Assembly: GCA_944390185.1 (NCBI GenBank)
Contig: CALXPA010000026.1
Coordinates: forward strand, 1 to 10,122
Reading direction: 5' to 3'
Source of the DNA: an uncultured Alphaproteobacteria bacterium
Lineage (GTDB): Bacteria > Pseudomonadota > Alphaproteobacteria > Rs-D84
Length of the DNA stretch: 10,122 bases
The stretch's first letter is position 1. Each line of letters begins with the position of its first letter. A model generated the notes under the pieces. That model was given only the letters and a program-made list of their open reading frames with translations, was not told the origin of the DNA and did no database searches. Positions 5,542 to 10,122 of this stretch are shown here, one piece after another. The position numbers were made by a program, and so were the translations under genes.

Positions 5542-6240
5542 ATGTGGTGGCGGGTGTTGACTGCTTTACTGCTGGTGGGGTGCGTGTCGGTGCCAGATGC
5601 GGCGTCGATTGGTGAACAATACCTGGGGGCCAGATATGTTGCAGACCCATTGGGCGAAGGTGATGGTGCAATCCCGGATTCTGATCCACTGATTCGGACC
5701 GATGCGTTCGATTGTGTAACGTTTGTTGAAACGGCGTTGGCGGATGGCGATGTAAAAAAATTGACTGAAATCCGCTATAAAAATGGGACAGTTGATTTTC
5801 TGAATCGTAATCATTTTATTGAAACAGATTGGCTGGTAAACAATGCTGATATTGTTGAAAATGCCAGTGGTGATTATGCCGCCACGGCCGTGCGGCGTGT
5901 TCAGATTGACAAGTCCGGATGGCTGCGCCAGGTTCACGGCATAGAATCTGACTTTTCGCCCCAGATTGCAGAATTGGAATATATTCCGTATAATAACGTG
6001 TCGGATGTTCGCGTCAGCCGTCCTGTGATTGTGTTATTTATTGCTGGTAAATCTGAAAAAAGTGATATCATAGGTACAGACCTGGGGGTGGTACATATGG
6101 GATTTTTGTTGCCTGGGGGTGTGCTGCGGCATGCGTCGTCGCAATATGGGCGTGTGATGGATGTTGACTTTGCGGAATATGCCGCGCAACGTGCAAAAGA
6201 CAAGAATAATATCGGTATAATGGTGGTGCGAATAAAATGA
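5542..6240 (+). CDS. DUF1460 lipoprotein (N-acetylmuramoyl-L-alanine amidase-like fold)
   Basis: A 232-residue predicted lipoprotein. The short N-terminus MWWRVLTALLLVGC carries lipobox L-V-G-C with the lipidated cysteine at 14. The rest matches DUF1460 (amidase-like, NlpC/P60-type fold): FDCVTFVETALA (56-67) with the putative nucleophile Cys58, IRYKNGTVDFLNRNHFIETDWLVNN (77-101, the R.H..TDW signature), and VHMGFLLPGG with putative catalytic His185, then LRHASS (195-200). Members are thought to cut peptidoglycan or related amides; the substrate here is unknown. All apparent catalytic residues are present. The start lies 9 bases after the previous stop with a poor ribosome site. The stop overlaps the tsaD ATG (ATGA at 6237-6240). 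Confidence 0.85.
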   Translation: MWWRVLTALLLVGCVSVPDAASIGEQYLGARYVADPLGEGDGAIPDSDPLIRTDAFDCVTFVETALADGDVKKLTEIRYKNGTVDFLNRNHFIETDWLVNNADIVENASGDYAATAVRRVQIDKSGWLRQVHGIESDFSPQIAELEYIPYNNVSDVRVSRPVIVLFIAGKSEKSDIIGTDLGVVHMGFLLPGGVLRHASSQYGRVMDVDFAEYAAQRAKDKNNIGIMVVRIK

Positions 6241-7373
6241 AAAATGATGAAATGCTGCGTATAGATATGGGTGGATTGCGGTCTGGGGATGTGTCGGCGA
6301 CGGGTGATGCGCCGACGTTGTGTCTGGGTATAGAATCATCGTGCGACGAAACATCGGCGGCAATTGTGGATTCTGACAGAAATATTTTGGCACATATAAT
6401 TTATTCGCAAATCCCCCAGCATCAGAAATACGGCGGCGTTGTGCCAGAATTGGCGGCGCGCGCACATATTTTGGCAATTGATGACGTTGTGCGACGCACA
6501 CTGGACAGTGCGGGCAAGACAATATCTGATATTGATGTTATTGCGGCGACAGCGGGGCCGGGATTAATTGGTGGCGTGCTGGTTGGATGGATGGCGGCGG
6601 TCGGTATTGCCCAGTCAACGGGCAAACCATTGGTTGCCGTAAATCATCTGGAAGGTCACGCCCTGGTCCCGCGACTGCATGCGGCGGCGGCCAATGGTGC
6701 CGATGGTACGATTGATGTCCAGTTCCCTTATTTGTTGATGCTGGCGTCGGGTGGGCATTGCCAGATTTTACTGGTGCGTGGCGTTGGACAATATGAAATG
6801 ATTGGCCAGACATTGGATGACAGCGCAGGTGAAGCATTTGACAAGGTTGCAAAGATGGTGGGGCTGGGGTATCCGGGCGGACCTGTGGTGGACAAGCGTG
6901 CCACGATGGGAAATCCGCATGCGTTTGCGTTTCCGCGTCCACTGTGTGACAAGCCGGGATGTGACTTTTCATTCAGTGGGATAAAAACGGCGGCGCGCAC
7001 GTTCTTGGATCGTGCCACGGGGCCATTGACCGACGAATTTATTAATGATTTTTGTGCGTCGTTCCAGGCGGCGGTTGTTGATTGTATTATTAATCGTCTG
7101 GGCCATGCGATGCGTGACGCGCGTGTTGTGGCGTGCGCGCCAAAAACATTGGTCGTGGCGGGCGGCGTTGCCAAGAACAGCGCAATCCGCAGCGCGATGG
7201 AGGCTTTGGCCGCCCAGCATAATATGGTATTCGCCGCGCCACCGATGAATCTGTGCACAGATAATGGTGCGATGATTGCATGGGCCGGGATTGAAAATTA
7301 TCGTCTGGGGCGTGTGGTGACGGCGCCGGTGGCACCACGTCCGCGGTGGCCGTTAACTGATTTAAGCAAATGA
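6237..7373 (+). CDS. tsaD: tRNA N6-adenosine threonylcarbamoyltransferase TsaD
   Basis: Transfers the threonylcarbamoyl group from threonylcarbamoyl-AMP to A37 of ANN-decoding tRNAs (t6A), working with TsaB and TsaE, which are not in this window. It has an ASKHA fold with a bound metal. Visible motifs are LGIESSCDET (30-39), the metal-binding HLEGH (His137, His141), SGGHC, DDSAGEAFDKVAKMVGLGYPGGP (194-216), SFSGIKTA, VVAGGVAKN and CTDNGAMIAWAG with metal ligand Asp342. The length is 378 with about 27 residues before the conserved core, longer than usual. ATG 6237 is favoured by the ATGA overlap with the DUF1460 gene. ATG 6252, ATG 6267 and GTG 6291 (preceded by TGGGGA) are alternatives; the last would give a normal-length start. 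Confidence 0.96.
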   Translation: MKNDEMLRIDMGGLRSGDVSATGDAPTLCLGIESSCDETSAAIVDSDRNILAHIIYSQIPQHQKYGGVVPELAARAHILAIDDVVRRTLDSAGKTISDIDVIAATAGPGLIGGVLVGWMAAVGIAQSTGKPLVAVNHLEGHALVPRLHAAAANGADGTIDVQFPYLLMLASGGHCQILLVRGVGQYEMIGQTLDDSAGEAFDKVAKMVGLGYPGGPVVDKRATMGNPHAFAFPRPLCDKPGCDFSFSGIKTAARTFLDRATGPLTDEFINDFCASFQAAVVDCIINRLGHAMRDARVVACAPKTLVVAGGVAKNSAIRSAMEALAAQHNMVFAAPPMNLCTDNGAMIAWAGIENYRLGRVVTAPVAPRPRWPLTDLSK

Positions 7374-7378
7374 TGTGA

Positions 7379-7407
7379 TTGATATTGTTGTGGCTGCGTG
7401 ATATAAT
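7379..7407 (+). promoter_or_regulatory. Near-consensus promoter for the 166-residue gene and xseA
   Basis: TTGATA (7379-7384, 5/6), exactly 17 bases, then TATAAT (7402-7407, 6/6) preceded by an extended TG (7399-7400). This is the best promoter in the window. It begins 6 bases after the tsaD stop. The predicted start is 7414-7415, which coincides with the ATG at 7415, so the message should be leaderless. Confidence 0.82.
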
Positions 7408-7414
7408 TGCACGC

Positions 7415-7915
7415 ATGACAGACTATGCAAAACAATATAACGATGCGACCCGGCGGATATTAGACACTGCGCGCCAGATTGATGCGTTCGCGCTGAAATT
7501 ATTTGATGCCCAGTATTCATTGCATGATATTACATATGTGTTGCGCACCCGGTTCCAGGACCATCTGTTCCGCGATCGATATGTTGGCGATGCGCAGTTT
7601 ATGGGATTTACCCCATATCCAAAGGGATTCTGTGCATTGTCGGCGATTTGCGTTTATAATCTGTATGGTGGCGAACGACTGTGGACGCCGTCGGCGATAA
7701 AGCTGGGGACGTGGGAATATGCGCCGGTTGTGTTCTTGCGCGATAACATTAATGGCATCGCGTTTGATCCCACCGGGGACCAGTTTGCGCCACTGCGTGT
7801 CCCGTACGAAATTGGAACCCCAATCAACAAACGAATCCAGGACATGCGTACACCGAATAAAGAAAAATTTATCGCAGAAATAAAAAAAGAATTGGATCGT
7901 AAAAATCATGATTGA
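7415..7915 (+). CDS. Unrecognised protein with papain/transglutaminase-like features
   Basis: 166 residues, cytoplasmic-looking. Residues 67-84 (PYPKGFCALSAICVYNLY) resemble the nucleophile helix of papain/transglutaminase-type folds with Cys73. Residues 114-124 (GIAFDPTGDQF) resemble the common D-x-T-x-x-Q-F strand with Asp118. The histidine expected a little before that strand is not seen (EYAPVVFLRD), so an active triad is doubtful. The resemblance is pattern-based and the family is not identified. The start at 7415 is chosen because the upstream in-frame ATT/TTG codons lie inside the promoter. There is no Shine-Dalgarno site, in keeping with a leaderless message. Its last 8 bases overlap xseA, implying coupled translation. 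Confidence 0.78.
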   Translation: MTDYAKQYNDATRRILDTARQIDAFALKLFDAQYSLHDITYVLRTRFQDHLFRDRYVGDAQFMGFTPYPKGFCALSAICVYNLYGGERLWTPSAIKLGTWEYAPVVFLRDNINGIAFDPTGDQFAPLRVPYEIGTPINKRIQDMRTPNKEKFIAEIKKELDRKNHD

Positions 7916-9155
7916 ACAACCACAACCATTTGTCCCGGCCGATACAATATTCAGTGTGTCTGACGCGTCGGCAATGTTAAAGAACGTTGTCGAAACGGCG
8001 TTCCCACGCATTCGCATTCGTGGCGAATTGTCCCAGATAACCCGCGCGGCATCGGGGCATACATATATGACTATCAAAGATTCTGGGGCGGCGATTTCTG
8101 TTATTATATGGCGCGGGACACCGATTCCGTTTAAGCTGGACGACGGGCTGGAGGTTATTGTTACAGGACGCTTTACCACGTATCCGGCGCGCAGTAATTA
8201 TCAAATTATCGTCAGTGAAATCGAAATGGCGGGCGTTGGTGCGATTCTGAAAATGCTGGAAGAGCGCAAGCGTAAACTGGCCGCCGAAGGATTGTTTGAC
8301 GCCGCGCGGAAAAAGCCTTTGCCCCACCTGCCCCAACGAATCGGTGTGGTGACCAGCCCGACGGGTGCGGCATTCCAAGATATTCAAAATCGTTTGCGTG
8401 AACGCTTTCCCGTGACGGTTGTTTTATATCCGGCCACTGTCCAGGGCGCCACCGCCGCGGCCGAGGTTGCCGCCGGCATCGAATATTTTAATCGTGCGAA
8501 AAACGTAGATGTAATTATTGTCGCGCGTGGTGGTGGCGCGCTGGAAGATTTGTTGCCCTTTTCCGAAGAGATTGTTGTCCGTGCGGCCGCGGCCAGCACA
8601 ATCCCATTGATTTCTGGGGTTGGTCATGAGCCAGACTGGATGTTAATTGACTATGCGGCCGATGTGCGTGCACCAACCCCAACCGGCGCCGCAGAAATGG
8701 TTGTGCCGACAAAATTATCGTTAATCCAAGAACTGGATAATCTGTGGCATCGGTTCAGCAGTGCGTTTACAACACGACTGGTCAACGCCAAGAATCGCAT
8801 GGAATCAATCGTTGTGAAAAATCCGCGCCAGTTAATTATGGAACAGCAACAGCGTATCGACGATGTCGCCCGGACGATGAATATTATCATAAATGGTAAA
8901 ATTGTTGCGGCGCGCGGCAAGATGGACGCGGTTGCGACATTCCCGAACGTGATGCAAAATCGAATGGCCGCAATGACCCAGGCGGTTCTGCACATGGGCC
9001 AGATGCTGAATTCATTAAGTTATAAGAATGTCTTGGCGCGCGGGTACGCGATTGTGCGCGACGATAAAAATCAGATTATCAGTCGCGCAGATGGTGCGCA
9101 GCCCGCATCAATCGAATTTGCCGACGGTGTTGTCACAGTGCAGATGCAGCCGTGA
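7908..9155 (+). CDS. xseA: Exodeoxyribonuclease VII large subunit
   Basis: Catalytic subunit of exonuclease VII, which degrades single-stranded DNA from both ends together with several XseB subunits (xseB is not in this window). The N-terminal OB-fold spans about residues 12-108 (FSVSDASAMLKNVVETAF, RGELS, then SGHTYMTIKD). The catalytic domain shows IGVVTSPTGAAFQDI (145-159), VIIVARGGGALEDLLPFSEE (202-221), and SGVGHEPDWMLIDYAADVRAPTPTGAAE (236-263). A long helical coiled region follows, and the C-terminal segment LARGYAIVRDD is near the end. At 415 residues it is slightly shorter than E. coli XseA. It shares 8 bases with the preceding gene and is probably transcribed from the promoter at 7379. 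No convincing terminator follows. Confidence 0.95.
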   Translation: MIEQPQPFVPADTIFSVSDASAMLKNVVETAFPRIRIRGELSQITRAASGHTYMTIKDSGAAISVIIWRGTPIPFKLDDGLEVIVTGRFTTYPARSNYQIIVSEIEMAGVGAILKMLEERKRKLAAEGLFDAARKKPLPHLPQRIGVVTSPTGAAFQDIQNRLRERFPVTVVLYPATVQGATAAAEVAAGIEYFNRAKNVDVIIVARGGGALEDLLPFSEEIVVRAAAASTIPLISGVGHEPDWMLIDYAADVRAPTPTGAAEMVVPTKLSLIQELDNLWHRFSSAFTTRLVNAKNRMESIVVKNPRQLIMEQQQRIDDVARTMNIIINGKIVAARGKMDAVATFPNVMQNRMAAMTQAVLHMGQMLNSLSYKNVLARGYAIVRDDKNQIISRADGAQPASIEFADGVVTVQMQP

Positions 9156-9221
9156 TAAAATATTATCCGGCCCCTGGTTTGATATGCTTATCTGTTAAAA
9201 ATATCGGCATTGGTAATTATG

Positions 9222-9250
9222 TTGTATTTGCATTCGAATTTTGATAGAAT
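9222..9250 (+). promoter_or_regulatory. Promoter of the cysteine-rich protein gene
   Basis: TTGTAT (9222-9227), 17 bases, TAGAAT (9245-9250, 5/6) with an extended TG at 9242-9243. The predicted start near 9257 leaves a leader of about 23 nt with AGGGA at 9266-9270. The 66 bases between xseA and this promoter show no terminator or other signal that I can support. Confidence 0.65.
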
Positions 9251-9279
9251 TACAGGCGTCTAACCAGGGAACCCACCAG

Positions 9280-9975
9280 ATGAATATGATTAATATATTA
9301 AAATATCTATTGCCTGTTATCATTTTTACCGCCCCGTGTATGGGGTATGCGGCCTATGTGTATAGTTGTCCTAAGCTAGACCAGGCTTCGTGTGAAATAG
9401 CGTGCAAAGACACCTTTGGTGCTACTGATGCCTACGCTATACCTTGTCCACCTGATGGTATACCTGGGGCGTATGACTTGCCACGAACTGGTTTTTGTTG
9501 CGTAGATGGGGAAGCAAAAGACATATTGGATAATTGTTATTGTCATGGTGAAGCATACATTACTAAACACGATACAATGTCGTATCCAGTGGCGTATGAA
9601 GCAACAGAGTGTATGTCCTCGCTAGGTCTAACCATATGCGAACTAAAATGTGATTCTGGGGACAAGGTTTGTTTTTGTAACAGGTTTTCTTATGGCCCAG
9701 GGCTGGCTGTTTGGGAAACAAGCATGGGAACCAATTGCCGTTACTGTCCATCAATTACCCTGATCAATCCACAGACAAATCAAGCAACTGTGCTTCAGGG
9801 GGCCACGCGTACCCATGAGTCCGCCGCAGGTGGAGCTCTTTCAGATACTAGCATCACCGATTGTTTCGTTGGCAGTACCGCACCAGCTGAGCTCAGAACT
9901 AAATACAAGGATACATATGGAACTTTTACGTATACTGGCCTTTGTAAATATGTCAAAAATGGTTCTGGGCAATAG
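9280..9975 (+). CDS. Secreted cysteine-rich protein, unknown function
   Basis: 231 residues. The N-terminus (MNMINILKYLLPVIIF) is a signal peptide, with likely cleavage around residue 24 (GYA/AYV). The mature part has 17 cysteines in about 207 residues, often in close pairs: C38/C42, C73-C74, C86/C88, C120/C124, C131/C133, C153/C156. This suggests a disulfide-stabilised extracellular domain. The end (SDTSITDCFVGS, then DTYGTFTYTGLCKY) resembles a Cys-rich module I recall from large surface proteins of uncultured gut Alphaproteobacteria; that resemblance is from memory and is not certain. The start at 9280 is set by AGGGA; the in-frame TTG at 9241 lies in the -10 region. Codon use differs from neighbours (several CTA, AGA/AGG, CCT, GCT, ACT), which suggests recent transfer or weak expression constraints. 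Confidence 0.82.
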   Translation: MNMINILKYLLPVIIFTAPCMGYAAYVYSCPKLDQASCEIACKDTFGATDAYAIPCPPDGIPGAYDLPRTGFCCVDGEAKDILDNCYCHGEAYITKHDTMSYPVAYEATECMSSLGLTICELKCDSGDKVCFCNRFSYGPGLAVWETSMGTNCRYCPSITLINPQTNQATVLQGATRTHESAAGGALSDTSITDCFVGSTAPAELRTKYKDTYGTFTYTGLCKYVKNGSGQ

Positions 9976-10010
9976 TGATACTGGTTTTTTCTGGGTGGCG
10001 TTTAGTACGC

Positions 10011-10039
10011 TTGCTTTATCTGTGGTAATCAATTATAAT
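10011..10039 (+). promoter_or_regulatory. Sigma70-type promoter near the right edge
   Basis: TTGCTT (10011-10016), 17 bases, TATAAT (10034-10039, 6/6). The predicted start is near 10046. It points out of the window to a gene that is mostly missing here. Confidence 0.6.
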
Positions 10040-10058
10040 TGCGGGTGAATCTGGGCGG

Positions 10059-10122
10059 ATGCCGGATTCAGGGTCGTCAAAAACCCATAATCAAAGCGGT
10101 ATGCATAAATACCGAATGTCCG
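10059..10122 (+). CDS. Possible N-terminus of a gene running off the window
   Basis: From ATG 10059, about 13 bases after the predicted transcription start, 21 codons are open to the window end (MPDSGSSKTHNQSG, then MHKYRMS). ATG 10101 and ATG 10116 are in the same frame and are alternative starts. A second open frame begins at GTG 10045. I cannot tell which frame is used and do not recognise either product. The region also holds two hairpins: GAATC/GATTC with inner GGC/GCC (10047-10069), and CGGTAT/ATACCG (10097-10102 with 10109-10114). Confidence 0.3.
   Translation, partial: MPDSGSSKTHNQSGMHKYRMS

Noticed and set aside
9241..9279. TTG start extending the cysteine-rich protein by 13 residues
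   Set aside because: It lies in the -10 region and would place a polar segment before the signal peptide; ATG 9280 has AGGGA at good spacing.
9815..10048. 77-residue ORF overlapping the end of the cysteine-rich gene
   Set aside because: Mostly a shadow frame of that gene, with no ribosome site and an unconvincing composition.
1985..10106. Shared 11-mer GCGGTATGCAT at 1985-1995 and 10096-10106
   Set aside because: Several 11-base matches are expected by chance in 10 kb, and the flanks do not match.

Overview
The window looks like chromosome from an uncultured, probably host-associated alphaproteobacterium. The reasons are the rpsP-rimM-trmD-rplS order, an S16 with a long Ala/Glu/Pro tail, a DUF2155 protein (to my knowledge a mostly alphaproteobacterial family), and moderate GC. 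This is inference from family knowledge; no rRNA gene or marker search backs it. Almost everything is on the + strand and densely packed. No gene-free stretch exceeds about 240 bases. I see no tRNA, rRNA, CRISPR array, insertion sequence or transposase.

Layout. (1) 46-1410: NAD-type glutamate dehydrogenase with its own promoter, ending at a perfect symmetric terminator shared with a convergent small lipoprotein gene (1423-1839, minus). (2) 1840-2075: divergent promoter region. One side drives the lipoprotein. The other drives the ribosomal operon through a leader of about 128 nt with three successive hairpins. (3) 2076-4442: rpsP, rimM, an unrecognised 76-residue ORF, trmD and rplS, closed by a strong terminator. 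Strong hairpins lie in the rpsP/rimM gap and over the rplS stop. (4) 4449-7373: a strong promoter placed so that the first gene (DUF2155 secreted protein) should be nearly leaderless. It is followed by two unrecognised small genes, a DUF1460 lipoprotein with an amidase-like fold, and tsaD, mostly with 4-nt overlaps or short gaps. (5) 7379-9155: a near-consensus promoter, again right at the start codon, for an unrecognised protein with papain/transglutaminase-like features, overlapping xseA. (6) 9222-9975: a secreted cysteine-rich protein with codon use unlike its neighbours. (7) 10011-10122: a good promoter and the possible start of another gene, cut by the window edge.

How the genes work together: S16, L19, RimM (30S assembly), TrmD (m1G37 of tRNA) and TsaD (t6A37 of tRNA) all serve translation. 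DUF2155, the 101-residue membrane protein, the two lipoproteins and the cysteine-rich protein belong to the envelope or the outside of the cell. A recurring pattern is that genes with a real 5' leader (gdhA, the minus-strand lipoprotein, rpsP, the cysteine-rich protein) have strong Shine-Dalgarno sites. Genes inside operons mostly have weak or none, and two operon heads appear leaderless. No defence system or large novel machine is visible. The best leads are the rpsP leader RNA, the extra ORF inside the trmD operon, the two leaderless operon heads, the unknown gene pair before the DUF1460 gene, and the cysteine-rich exported protein.
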